Origin: Daldinia sp. FL1419
Lineage: Eukaryota > Ascomycota > Sordariomycetes > Xylariales > Hypoxylaceae
NCBI GenBank assembly: GCA_025201765.1
Contig: MU623416.1
Location: 112,132-176,131, forward strand
DNA length: 64,000 bases
Reading direction: 5' to 3'
The notes below the pieces were generated by a model. That model was not told where the DNA came from. It was given only the letters and a program-made list of their open reading frames with translations, and searched no databases. The number at the start of each line of letters is the position of its first letter. The stretch's first letter is position 1. A program made the translations under genes and the position numbers. Below are positions 12,515 through 23,460 of this stretch, piece after piece.

Positions 12515-14503
12515 GACCAAGCATGAGATTCAACTAGATAAAAATAATCGGTGCTTCAAGAGTCCGCAACGGGGATGTGTACGTAGGAAAGGACGGTTTC
12601 TGGGCGTAGGTCCGAGTGCCACCTTCACCGATGCCTCCCACCTCCTTGCCGCCAACGGCACTCTAAGGAGGGGATTGAAAACTGACGAATAGAATGGTAT
12701 TATATTTTGGAAGAAATGTATCTGTTCAATTAGATCGCCGATATCAAACATATATATTATATATTATAGTTAGTAGGACTAGGTACTATTTGCCTTGATA
12801 TAACGGTAAACGTCTGTTTTTCAGTAAAATAATTCGTCCAAACGGTTAGCGTCTTTTCTAGGAAACGAAGTCTCTTAGAGATTAGGTTAGCAGGTGTTTA
12901 AAAAAGGCTTACAGAGCGAATATCGGTAATTATACCCCGTTTCTTGGAAAAGACGGTACATGTCATGTGCAAATGATGCCGTGGCTGCAGGTGGCTTTAG
13001 GCCTAGACATGCTTCAGGATTTTAGTAAAGTATTACTAAGGGTCCGCTAAATAACATTAATACAGGGGCCAATGGATTGATCATGCAGGTGACAGACCAG
13101 AAATGATAACCAGCCGTAAAACGTGCAAACCCAGATTGAGTCCACTTATTAAGCTCCACCATGCATCCTAACCCCCTGCGTGCCCCGTAATAGGCACTGC
13201 GGTGCAGCCGTAAACCCCATATTTATGCAATGGTCGAAATTTATGGATCGGCAGCTGCAACTCGAAAGCCTTGGTACCTACCTAGCTAGGGGTGGCGTCA
13301 AAATAAGTGCCGTTTCTCTTACTAATGTTATACAACTCACTTTCTTATTGTTACAACGCGATTAAGTTATCTCTGAAAAATATATATACATATGTACCTA
13401 TATATATATCTAAATGGATTCAGAATTTCGTAATATACTAAGATACCTTTCAAAAATGTTATTCCTGATCGGATCGCGTAGAAGCATTTTGTTATGCGAA
13501 CTGTCGTGTTAAGCACCCTTTTTTTTTCTACGGCATTCTGACAACTTAATGAAAGGAAATACTTCATAAAATCGAAAGATGTGGGCGTCAGATCGACGAA
13601 AGTCTAGTCGTATTTCCCAATATTGGCAATCTGCCTTCGCATATACACCTCCACTAAGATAGTAAACCATAGCGGCCTCCACTGGCTCCAATATATCGTA
13701 AAAGAGTTGCCAGGGGATTTTGTATGGGAAACCCCCTGATATTTATTTATCGATCTCAAAAGTTTGATGATATTTTTCCTCGCACAAGTTACAATACTGT
13801 AGTCATATAAGCCACTGCGTGTTCCCTCTATAAGAATTGTATATAAGTTATATGTAGGATTCTGGATGGGGCGGTGGAGGCCGCTATGGTTTAGCTTCGT
13901 GGTGGAGGTGTAGGAAAATATTTCCATATGAACGATGGCGGCCATACGGATGTATCCCTATACCAATTCTAGTATGGAGAGACCCAATGAGTGGAATTTA
14001 TCGAATTAAGGCGGCCCCGTCTACCCGTCTTATACCCCCAAAGGAACGCACTTCTCTACCCTTAAGGGAAAGCCTTCTTTTTCTTAAGGGAAAGTCTTCT
14101 TTTTCTTAGGGGAAAGCACCTAAAAAGCGGCATGGAACGGTCCGCAGCGGTCCCGTCCTCCCGTTCTTAGATCCCCGTGAATAGATCCCATTTACAAGAG
14201 CTTATAGGTCTAGGTAGGTATATATGATAGTCAGCAGTTTGTCTGCCGTCGGTAGAGAATATCCCAAGCTTTTGTCTTAAACCACTCGACGAGGATACAA
14301 AGTGCTCTTCCTATCCTTAGGCTTGTAGTCTGTGTTTGTAATTGTGAAATACAGGCCTACTACGTAATCCCTCATGGTAAGATTCTTCCCGCCCAGGTTC
14401 ATTTATATACCGACTTGGTAGCACACCTAAATTCGTAACTGGGCTAACTCTTCGATACAAGGCGTTCCAAGAGAGGGCCGCGCTTTCGGCACTTTTCCTG
14501 GGG
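12515..14503. other. AT-rich gene-free interval
   Basis: About 2 kb with no supported gene. Open frames on both strands are short and compositionally AT-driven. A short tandem repeat lies at 14061-14117. The last ~120 nt before 14504 stay open in the frame of the next gene (see that entry). Confidence 0.5.
14061..14117. repeat. 22-bp tandem repeat, about 2.5 copies
   Basis: The unit is AAGGGAAAGYCTTCTTTTTC plus TT, repeated head to tail with one or two differences between copies. Confidence 0.8.
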
Positions 14504-15756
14504 ATGGGACTCTTCGGAGTCATGGCTACCGACGGTCAGCTCTTCGCTGGTCCGCTAGGTAAGCTGTTGAGAGAAATCGCCCGCGGAAGCAGCGAAGCCG
14601 TGACCTTGATCGGTGGCCCAACGCCTTTCAAGTACACCTACACGGGTATCGGGTTTGTGGACGCCATCATTTCGCACTGGACGGCCTTTGTAGCGGCGTT
14701 GATCGATGACCCTGAGCTCCGCTGGAACACTTGGGCTCTCTACATCGAGTCCATGGGGCAATTCTGTGTCGGATGGGGTCTGCTTCTACTTGAATGTAGG
14801 CGAGTAGGGAACAAGGGCCTCGCCGTGAGTTGGGCTGGTACCCTCGGCGTAGTCTTCCAGGCCATCTCGTGGGCCTTTTCGCTGCCGCTATACTTTGGAC
14901 TGCATCTTCTCACATCGCCCATCGCAAAATTGGACGGCAAGGGCGGCAAGATTTCGGGCGAGACCGCGCGCAAGCTCCTATTCGTGGACCTCTGGGACTT
15001 GGCACTTATGCCCATCTCCCTGACTTTGGGAACTCTCATCCCTACTCTCTTCATGAGTTTGCCTTCGCTTTTCTCCTCCATCGGCCACTACAGCTGGATT
15101 GCTTTTTGGATTCCCTTCGGACCGGTAAGTAGACGTATATTGCTTTTCAACTCCCTAGGTGCTAATGATATTTCTCATAGTGGACGGTGATTGCTGTGGA
15201 TCTCTTCAAGAGAATTGCTATCTCTACCGTTGGTACTCTGAGCCCGAAGGACGCCAGCGGGAAACCTACCACCCCCGGCAATGGCTTCTATGTGGCGGTG
15301 TCGACTGTGTACCAATTCAACATGTTTTTTTCCGTATTAACACACTTGCCGTTCATGGCAGTATCGGTGTTACCCGGCCCCCTACGTTCCGCTCTCATCC
15401 ACGCGTTTCCCAGTTACGCTTCCTTCTTCTCGGACATTACCTTCACTAAGACGTGGCTACCGCACCCCTTCCTCGGACAGCCGGCAATTGACCCCGTCGC
15501 CAACGGACCCGGTAGGTTCGGTCCCTTGGTCGCCGACTTCTACCTGTTTGATCTGTACCTAGGAAACGGAGCTATGCTTCTATGGGCCTTGTACTTATAC
15601 CTCCAGCAGACCGGATCCTCTCCGGCGAAGGCCATACAGAAGGCCGCAGTCTGGTCATTCCTCGGTGGTTTCGTAGCTGGTGCCTTTGCGCTGCTCTGGG
15701 AGCGTGACGAGCTTGTCAAGGAGAACGAGAACGAGAACGAGTCGAAGAAGAAATAA
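14504..15756 (+). CDS. Polytopic membrane protein of unknown function
   Basis: Two exons, 14504-15124 and 15181-15756, joined in phase 0 across a 56-nt GT-AG intron, give 398 residues. Hydrophobic segments alternate with short loops: around GFVDAIISHWTAFVAALI, YIESMGQFCVGWGLLLLE, LAVSWAGTLGVVFQAISWAF, LWDLALMPISLTLGTLIPTL, WIAFWIPFG, MFFSVLTHLPFMAVSVL, LFDLYLGNGAMLLWALYLYL and AVWSFLGGFVAGAFALLW. That suggests seven to nine membrane spans. The C terminus is short, charged and Glu/Asn/Lys-rich. I do not recognise a named family. The layout loosely recalls membrane proteins found beside secondary-metabolite genes, but no synthase is nearby. The frame is open for ~120 nt upstream of 14504 without an ATG, and the translation there (AALSALFLGM) is hydrophobic, so the true start may lie in an upstream exon; 14522 is an alternative internal start. 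Confidence 0.8.
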
Positions 15757-16302
15757 GGAGTTAAGATATAGAATCTCGATGGGATTTTAAAGGGGTGGGG
15801 ATTTTCATCCCGGCCTTAACTCGATCTTGACGACGGATACCGCCTTTTTTTGAGATTTTAGCACTCTTGACATGCGGACCACTGGCAAGAAGAAAATATT
15901 TGTGCTTCCCGGACCCGCGTAAGTTGAGCCTCTTGCTAACATAGGAAAAGATTAGAGGTGGTTCGTGTGCCGAGAGTGTTAAAATCCCAAAAAGGGCGGG
16001 TATGCTATCTCAAAATATCTCAACTATAAAAGGAAAATTGGTCAAGCATCTAGGTTAGATCACTTGTTGGGCTGAATAACAACAAGGCATCTGCTAAAGA
16101 AAGTCCGAGCCACGATTAGGACGATTGTAGAAAAGAGGCGGCGGTTTTGTGGGAGTCTACGGCGGCAATTAGCGTGCTGATTATTGATGAATCACCGAGC
16201 GAGTTATAGAATCACTTAGACCATAGATGGTGCAAATGAAAATGAATATAAAGCCTGAGAACACTGGCGGCTTGAATTATGTGTATTGACAGAATTTCTC
16301 AA
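15757..16302. other. Intergenic region between convergent genes
   Basis: Downstream of the membrane-protein gene (plus) and of the SnoaL-like gene (minus). I see no gene or structured element. Confidence 0.5.
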
Positions 16303-16767
16303 TTATGATTGACCACTCTTCAATTCGTTAAGTCGACCCTTGCTCGCGAGATATGCGGCGCCGGAATCCGCCCAAACTTCATAACTGACAACCTTGTGCT
16401 GGTCATCGAATTTAAGCGCATACGCAAAGACTTCATCCCAGCTCTCACCCGTAGCCGTCCAGGTAAACTTGGCGGTGCCGCGGGCCGCCACACGATTCTC
16501 CGCAGCGTCGACAATGTAGTCCGCGAAGCGCATATCCTCATAGCTTAGGCACGAGGAAATAGTGTTAAAGTACTCCTGCACGCCGTCGCGCCCCCGGAAT
16601 TCCCGACCGAGAAAGGGGGCGAGTCCCCTGAGACCATGCTCGTATGCTAAGATGTCCGCGGAGGACGAGAAATGACTTAGAATCTCGTCCGGTGATTTTT
16701 TCTGCGCGAAGCTCTCGCAGAACGTTGTGGCGGCGTTGAGGAGATCCGCGCGCTTGTGGTGAGGCAT
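16303..16767 (-). CDS. SnoaL-like / NTF2-fold protein
   Basis: A single-exon gene of 154 residues, the usual length for one NTF2-like (SnoaL-type) domain. The fold is suggested by an N-terminal helix pair (LLNAATTFCESFA, DEILSHFS), the loop LGREFRGRDGVQEYFNTISS, and the closing strands RVAARGTAKFTW, SWDEVFAYALKFD and KVVSYEVWADSGAAYLASKG. This pattern is common in fungal SnoaL-like proteins. They range from polyketide-cyclase-like enzymes to proteins of unknown role, so no substrate can be assigned. The ATG at 16765-16767 is the first in frame. No signal peptide is visible, so it is probably cytosolic. An intact gene among relics. Confidence 0.88.
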   Translation of the reverse strand: MPHHKRADLLNAATTFCESFAQKKSPDEILSHFSSSADILAYEHGLRGLAPFLGREFRGRDGVQEYFNTISSCLSYEDMRFADYIVDAAENRVAARGTAKFTWTATGESWDEVFAYALKFDDQHKVVSYEVWADSGAAYLASKGRLNELKSGQS

Positions 16768-17262
16768 GTCGGGGAATAATAGAGGTAGAATATTGGAATG
16801 GACGGTGGCCTAAGCGTGAAATAGTTCTGGTTTGCGGGGAACGTCTGCAGGCCTCTTGTTACACAGACCGAATTAGATAGGTACCAAGGTATTCAATGGC
16901 TACCTAACATTCGAAACCTCCGGGGGAACAGCTTAACCTACGTTACAGTAAATTGTAAGGTTATTAGGTAACTGGCCCGGATGAGTTCTTGGCATCTAAA
17001 GGCAGCGGAGTAGGTACCTAATCTTGGGTAATTTCGGGATGTAATACGTCATTGCTGGAAATTCTTATTACCTGTGTTACGTGTACGGTTAGTTGTACCT
17101 AGGTGGGTAGGTACTGATATTCGGAAACTATAATAGTTCCCCGTTTTTTATATTGTTTACTTCATCCCTAAGTTACTTACTTACCTATGTAACTACGGCA
17201 CAGATCATAATTATTTAGAGTAAGGTCTGGACCCGCCCTTGGCGTAGAACCCTTTTTCTCTT
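16768..17262. other. Intergenic region, promoter side of the SnoaL-like gene
   Basis: No gene seen. It contains TAGGTACC-type motifs (around 16877, 17012 and 17096-17111). Confidence 0.45.
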
Positions 17263-18588
17263 TTGCTTTCTTCTCGGCCGCACTCAGAATATGAGGACGG
17301 TGCTGAGGAAAGAAAGCAACTGAGAGCCAATATCGAAACCTTGCAGCTGATACTAGAACAGTTGAAAACTCGCAGTGAATCATTCGAGAGCGAAGATCGG
17401 GCGAACCTTGACAAAACTACCAAGCAATTAGTTCCGCTCACAAAGTATTCGACACAGCAGCTCGGAAATAGAAATACCTTTTATAGCCTTTGAAAAAGAA
17501 CGGTGTCAACAAAGCCTTTTGGGAAATTGACGGAATAAGCGGCTAGCTTGACCCAGCGTTAGCAACTGTGAATAAGAGAGTCACGGACAAGACCAATGAT
17601 GGTATGTGGATTTACTTGCAATTTAAAGGATAATACTAGACCGCATTACCCCGGACTCTGTTTCTATACTCGAACTTTTAGTTGCTTTTAGTTCTATGCC
17701 TTCATCCATTAATTGTTCTGTCCTAAGGGCTATAACTGAGGATGCCTGCAAATTCATCGCTGAGAATCTACCTAGAAACGCATATGAAGCGTATGACCAA
17801 GAGCTAAAACGACTAGTATCCGTTGCGCCTATTCTTTTAGAATACGAAAAGGAATATCCCGTTACCAGTCCGGTTTCAATGACTCCTCTAGGCCTAGCGA
17901 CTGCCAAATATGGGCAGCATATGATGGAGTTGCTTGAACGCGGGAATGATATTAACGCACTCTTCAGTCATGGCCGGGCCATCCGACTACCGCTCTATGA
18001 CGCTGTTTTCATCGGAACGAGAGAGCCGTGCTCTATCTGCTTGAAAGAGGTGCTGATATGACACTGATGAGATATGACAATGATAAACCGTCACTTGACA
18101 TTGCCTACGACGTAGGCCGCGACAAAATCGCTCCGATTCTCGCGAATCACATTTCAGGTCAACCCCTAGCAAAGCCTCAGGAGTTACAATTACTTGTGAG
18201 AGGGGCCACAACCAGCGAGTTCCGTGAGGCCATTGACAATAGCCTTGATGTGATAGTGCCATACGAGAATGGTAAGCGGGCGCTCGGTTATGCCAATGAG
18301 CTGGGTAACCAGGAAGTCGTTGATATTTTGATAGCTAATGGTGCTACCCCTGAGCTGAATTGGCCGGCAATAAAGACTGAATCTTCTCCATATCCACAAA
18401 ACTTTCCCGAAACCTGGAGCAACGGTCCCGTTATTGCTGGGCAACATGTCGCCGGAGGTCAATTGGGGATCCTAGCGCTTGGTTATATCACCTACCTTCA
18501 GTCTTACTTCTTGAGATTGCAGTACCTAGACAAGAGGGTCCGACTACCAGTTCAAAGCATAATTTTTGAGTCATTTCCGAGAGATTAA
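17263..18588 (+). pseudogene. Coiled-coil / ankyrin-repeat gene, frameshifted
   Basis: The first piece (17263-17493) encodes ERKQLRANIETLQLILEQLK, a helical segment like the N-terminal domain of fungal STAND and ankyrin proteins. After a gap come ankyrin-type repeats: TPLGLATAKYGQHMMELLER with GNDINAL, LPLYDAVFIG, then in the next frame RAVLYLLERGADMTL, PSLDIAYDVGRDKIAPILAN, and RALGYANELGNQEVVDILIA with NGATPEL. The switch near 18015-18030 falls inside one ankyrin unit, so one base has been lost there. Further fragments with no clear domain run to about 18975. Taken together this is a relic of one plus-strand gene of the ankyrin class used in fungal recognition proteins. An unlikely alternative is a working gene with unusual introns around the gaps. 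Confidence 0.65.
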
Positions 18589-19159
18589 GGCTGGAGGGAC
18601 TATAGTACGCAAGGGAAATATCTCCAATCTACAAGAAGTTGGCTCGAAGTCCGCATTAAGCATCAACGGGGGTGCTCGGAACCGTTCACGATACAGCATA
18701 ATGTACATGCATATGATGATTTCAGAATGCATACAAATATCTGGAGTCTCAGCGACCTCGAATTATCGTCTCCTGCGAAGGGACAGCTAATCAAGAGCGT
18801 GCAATGTGGCAGCACTCCTTCAGCCTTCGCTAGAGTTCGTTTTTTATTAGTCCCAGTTATCTACTACCCTACATTAGGTACTAGTTACTCCGTGTTTGCG
18901 ACCTGTCACAATATCACCAATCACTGGCGAAATCTACGTCGTAGCAACATCCCCGCAGACCGTTACGGCCTATAGCCTCTATCATCACTTAGCTACATTC
19001 GTATGGGTTAGGATTATATTCGATTCTCCATAAACGAACTTACTCCGAAATTCCGAATGCAATGCGATGCTTCTATTAAAGCCCAATGAACTTGGAGATG
19101 CAGCCTGACCACCTCCCATCAACCTTACGCCTAAAGTGGGCAGTTTAATCTATTACAAG

Positions 19160-20608
19160 ATGTCAGAAGAATCGCTAACTAAATTTCACCACGCACCCCT
19201 TCCTTCCAACAGGCATATCCGAGTACTAGAGATACAATACGGCAACTCCGAGTCTGAGCCGCTAAGAGGAACTCTTCGAAATGTTAACCTTAATGATGAT
19301 ATGCGTCTACCCTACGCAGCTTTATCATACATTTGGGTCATCACAACTTCTCAGAGAAGATATACCTAGAGGGCTTGGTCAATTTCATAACCCCGAATTT
19401 ATTTAGCACCCTAAAGCGCTTCCGTTCTATCAGTCATCTCAGGTAGATATGGGTAGGTAGATACTATATACATTAACCAAAGGGATGACCGAGAGAAAGC
19501 ACTCGAATTTCACTCATGGGTAAAATATTCCATGAAGCATCATATGCTATTGTTTGGCTTGGGAATGATCAACACAGTGTCGAGTCAATAAGAGTCGCTC
19601 GAAGAATTGCTACTAGGATCGCCGGAAACCCCCGAGAATCGACAGCTTTAGACCGTTCAGAAATCTCTCATATGATAGCAATCAGTCAACTCGGTTGGTT
19701 TACTCGTCCCTGGGTTATCTAAGAGCTTACCATAAACCCTAACGTAGTATTCCACTGTGGTCCTATGGAATTATCCTAGCTTAAATTGCCCAAAGCCTTA
19801 CTTATGGTCAGAAATACTCCCCGACTAACGCCGTCTCTTGATTCCATAGCTTCTCTATAGGATTTATGGCTCACATGGTTGATACCACTTATTAAGCTTG
19901 AAATTAACTCAGTCCAAACACGCTCAACGACAAGCAAAGACCCAACCAATATGGTGAACTTGTTGCGCGTTTTCGATAGCTTTGATTGTGAGGACCCTCG
20001 CGACCGGATCTACTCTAGGCATATCTGGTCTTAAAAGAGATGGGGTATCCATTGACATCAATTATGCTCATTCGATATATGAAGTGTTTATATCGGCCCT
20101 GGGAAAACCACCATTTGTCCCGCGCGTTGCCGAAGGAGATTCTATTCAGGGGTCCTCAAATGGTACATATTCTTTAACTATGCACCTTTCGCGGGACAAA
20201 TCAGTTCATAAATGGCCTGAGGCTCCACTTGCTATTCCTTGGGTACTGGTCCGCGATGTAGGTGAAAGTCTCTTTGACTTCATTTCACGGTCAGCTAAGG
20301 CTACTCAGCAATTAGGTAGTATCGAAGGCATGAAGGATACCTTCTTGACCTAAAATAATGCACCTCTCAGCACGTTTGCCTTCCTGAAAAATATGCAACC
20401 AGTATGGAATGGGGTATCGCTCAATACGAACGGATTTGGCGTATTTGACGAGTTCAAAGCCAAATGCTTGAGTCACGAAAAGATCAGAGAAGAATTAGAG
20501 ACAGCAACTCGTTGCGTCTTCCTTGCAACCTATGAATCCGGGCAGTCTGATCCCCGGATTGGGGTCATAGGCATACCTAGGGTTTTCAGATCTACGCAAA
20601 GGAGATAG
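19160..20608 (+). pseudogene. HET-domain (heterokaryon incompatibility) gene, decayed
   Basis: From the ATG at 19160 the frame gives HIRVLEIQYGN and RLPYAALSYIW, the first conserved block of HET proteins. A frame change follows, then NLFSTLKRFRSISHLR with TAG at 19444 immediately before the expected IW. The next blocks are REKALEFHS, then KIFHEASYAIVWLGND, and GWFTRPWVI followed by TAA at 19720 and ELTINPN, the usual HET RPW-x-x-QE region. DPRDRIY-like coding is seen near 19993-20013. The 3' part (LFDFISRSAKATQQLGS, CVFLATYESGQSD) is broken further. HET domains trigger cell death after non-self fusion. With at least two in-frame stops and several frameshifts this copy is dead. Shorter fragments continue to about 20840. 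Confidence 0.85.
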
Positions 20609-21502
20609 GGCCGGCATTTTAGACGCGAAATTAAATGACATTGGTCTGGGCATCTGGGTAACCGGAATACACGTTGGCTTAGTTGTTCGGGATAATTCAC
20701 ATAATGGTCACGCCAACCAGCAGGCGCATTCGACAAAATGCCACAGCAACGACGATTGCGCGCCTTTGGAGTTCATTGGCTGTTGCTACTTAAGTATTCG
20801 CAAACCGTTCCATTCGCCGATTCGAGGGGTCGTTCTCTAAACTTGTAATATGCTAAATTGATAAAGCCATGGAAGCGAATTGTCTTGTTTTAATCGAGTT
20901 TATATATCTTTATTTTAGAAGAACTTGGGTCTATATAATGATGGTATGACACGGACCTTATTGCCCTCTGCCGAGGAGGTAGGCTTCTTTCCAAAGAGTT
21001 GTGTTCACCTATGTAGGTAGTATTTGTGTTTACTTTAGGTTATATCTTATATAATTAATGTCATAAATATCAAAGCATTAGCTAGGTTAGAAATTTATGA
21101 TATCTCTTCGCTTCTAGGCGCCAAGGACGAACACTAGATCATATTCCTAAAGAGCTTCCTGAGACGGAAGTAAACACCGACCTTCTGCAGTGCAGTAGTA
21201 TTCGTATTAGACTAGGTAGCTATAGAGCTGCACACTTTAGCCGCTGGCGAAAATAGAAAGACTTCGATACTGGTGCTATTATTGAAGAAGAGCTCGCTGG
21301 CTTTTTTCCCGGGAGCCTTCGATGCTACCATAAACCAGGGAAATATATTACGCATGAACTCTTCCATAGTCTCGACCATTTTATAATTCTTTTAAAAACT
21401 ATTTCAATACCAATATGCCCCAGCGCCGAAAAGAGCGCCTGTGTCTACAGATATACTATATTTCTAGGCGTCATCGCATACCTAATTAACCGGTTAGGCA
21501 GG
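20609..21502. other. Intergenic region after the HET relic
   Basis: Possible eroded C-terminal HET sequence up to ~20840 (a frame with PLEFIGCCYL), then AT-rich DNA without a gene. No promoter element is clear ahead of 21503. Confidence 0.4.
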
Positions 21503-22567
21503 ATGCTATTTCACGTTTTCCTAAGGGCTCTGCTATTTGAGCTTCTTGTCCAGCATGCTTCCGCTTCCTTCAATGCGACCGCGTCGAGCAGCATAAGGGC
21601 TATATACCTATTCAAAGATGTACTCAAGTCAAACACCGCATCTTTAAAGACCTCCGGTTTCAATTCCCTTATCATCTTCGGCGTCGGAATCCTCGAAAAT
21701 GGTGATATAATGTACTACTCGAACACTCCGGGGAGCAAGGACACCCTCATCGCATCCAACGGTGCCTACGTTGGCGGCACGGCACTCTCTGACAAGGTCC
21801 GCTCGTTCAAGACGGGCGATACAGGCATCAACCGAGTCGAGATATCGATGAACTCCCAGCACGTTCGCGAACTGACGCGCAGCCCTGGAACGGGTGCCGA
21901 GACGCCGCTATACCGCAACTTCGAGGCACTGAAGACGGCGTGGGATCTTGACGCAGTCAACAACGACGACGAGTCCATCTACGATGTTACGAGCACTGCG
22001 GCCTTTGCGAAAATGCTCGGCGCGATAGGATACAAATACACCATCGCACCATACACGAACACGGGGTTCTGGAGAAGCCTCACGACGCAGGCTAACAACG
22101 GCCTCCAAGAACCAAATTTACTTCTAGACAGGGTATACCTGCAATGCTGTACGTAACATCAAAGACACCCCCCTCTTCTCTCTGTCCACTTTTTAAGCTG
22201 TCTCGGGAACCGACGTTTCATTGTCGAACTGACTAAGGGGCCACCGCTCGCGTGACATATCCGACCTCGTTCGACGTCTTACCAAAAGCGCAACTTGCTA
22301 ACCACTGTTCCAGATGACGGCGGGGCGGGCAATGATCCGGGAAGCTGGCAGACCACGCTCGGTATGAAGGTCGTACCGCTTGTGTGGGTTACAAACGACT
22401 CCAAGCCGTCGCAGGGGACCACTGCTGCACAAGCACGGTCTAGGTTCACCGGTTGGAATTCGCGAAGCGCCGTGGCTGGGGGGGGATACTGGAACGACTA
22501 CGATATCGAAAAAATGGGGTTGTCGTACACAGCGTACGGAGAAGTTCTGACCAGTGTTTTTCCGTAG
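21503..22567 (+). CDS. Secreted GH18-like TIM-barrel protein
   Basis: Two exons, 21503-22148 and 22314-22567, give 299 residues. The junction codon makes YLQCYDGGAGNDPGSW, a motif I associate with a poorly studied family of chitinase-like (GH18 clan) barrels. The first ~23 residues (MLFHVFLRALLFELLVQHAS) form a hydrophobic signal peptide. Barrel-like strands include FNSLIIFGVGI, GINRVEISMN, YKYTIAPYTN and GMKVVPLVWV. The segment DAVNNDDES (residues 150-158) sits where GH18 enzymes carry DGxDxDxE. The final Glu157 is kept but the second Asp is Asn. The C-terminal GGGYWNDYDIEKM region closes the barrel. It is probably an extracellular glycan-active or glycan-binding protein; activity and substrate are inference. 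No stop or frameshift is seen. Confidence 0.75.
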
Positions 22568-23460
22568 AAAAAGAAAAGGAAAAAGGGGGGGAAAAAAAAA
22601 AGAAAAAAAAGGAGTGTACATAGAAAGATGTGACCGGTATAAAAGCACCTACATATGTAGGTAGGTACCTACCTAGGTATAAGGGCCAAAAAAAAGAAAA
22701 GAAAGAAAGATGAATGGCTGATATGATAAACACACATACGCAGCGGCCCGGCATTGCGTTGCAGATGACGTAACGATTAGCAGTATATATACGATGCGAT
22801 GCACGACCGGGGAGGCGTCGAGGGCTGACGATCTATGAGCTTTGACTTTCTTTTTTTTTCTTGTCTTTTCTTTTTTTTCTAACCTAGGTAGTTCAACGTA
22901 ACACGACTTGTATACCGATGTGGAATCTTCTAACCGTACCCTTACCCCTCTACTATTCCCGCCTTTTAATTTTTTTATTTGATACGCCAATTAATTCCAA
23001 GAGATTAAAGTAGAACAGCAACGTCAAACCGAATCCTGCATAAGGATCCAAGAATCAAATCCTTTTATTTATTTATTTATTTTGTTTATTTATTTTTATT
23101 TTTATTACAAAAGAAATAACCATCTTCTTCTTCTTTTTTTTTCTTTTTTTTTTTTCTCTCCGGTGACACGACACACCTCTATCGGTATGATGCCCCCCCC
23201 CCCCCTACATTCGTAATTCGGCGTCGTGCATGAAGCACCACGTTGACCGGTTTAAGGAGGTCGTGCAACTGTAACTGCTCCCAATGGGGCACGTGAGTCT
23301 GGCGCCCGTTCCGGCCAATATAAAAACTCGATGTGAATCTCCCCGCACCCTACGCCAATCTTAAAAACCCAAGCTCTTGTCCTGGGGCCCCCGTGGGTTT
23401 TCATCGTCCGGACTGTTTTATAATCCGATAACATCTGACGCCTCGTGCCATCGTCCCACC
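22568..23460. other. Intergenic region with homopurine/homopyrimidine tracts
   Basis: Purine-rich (22568-22620) and T-rich (22840-22880, 23120-23160) tracts, a TTTA microsatellite (23060-23105), a C10 run near 23195, and the palindromic block at 22656-22680. No gene is supported. Confidence 0.5.

Noticed and set aside
16303..21502. Possible secondary-metabolite cluster (SnoaL-like plus membrane protein)
   Set aside because: No polyketide synthase, NRPS, terpene synthase, P450 or transporter is present nearby; the neighbours are recognition-gene relics.
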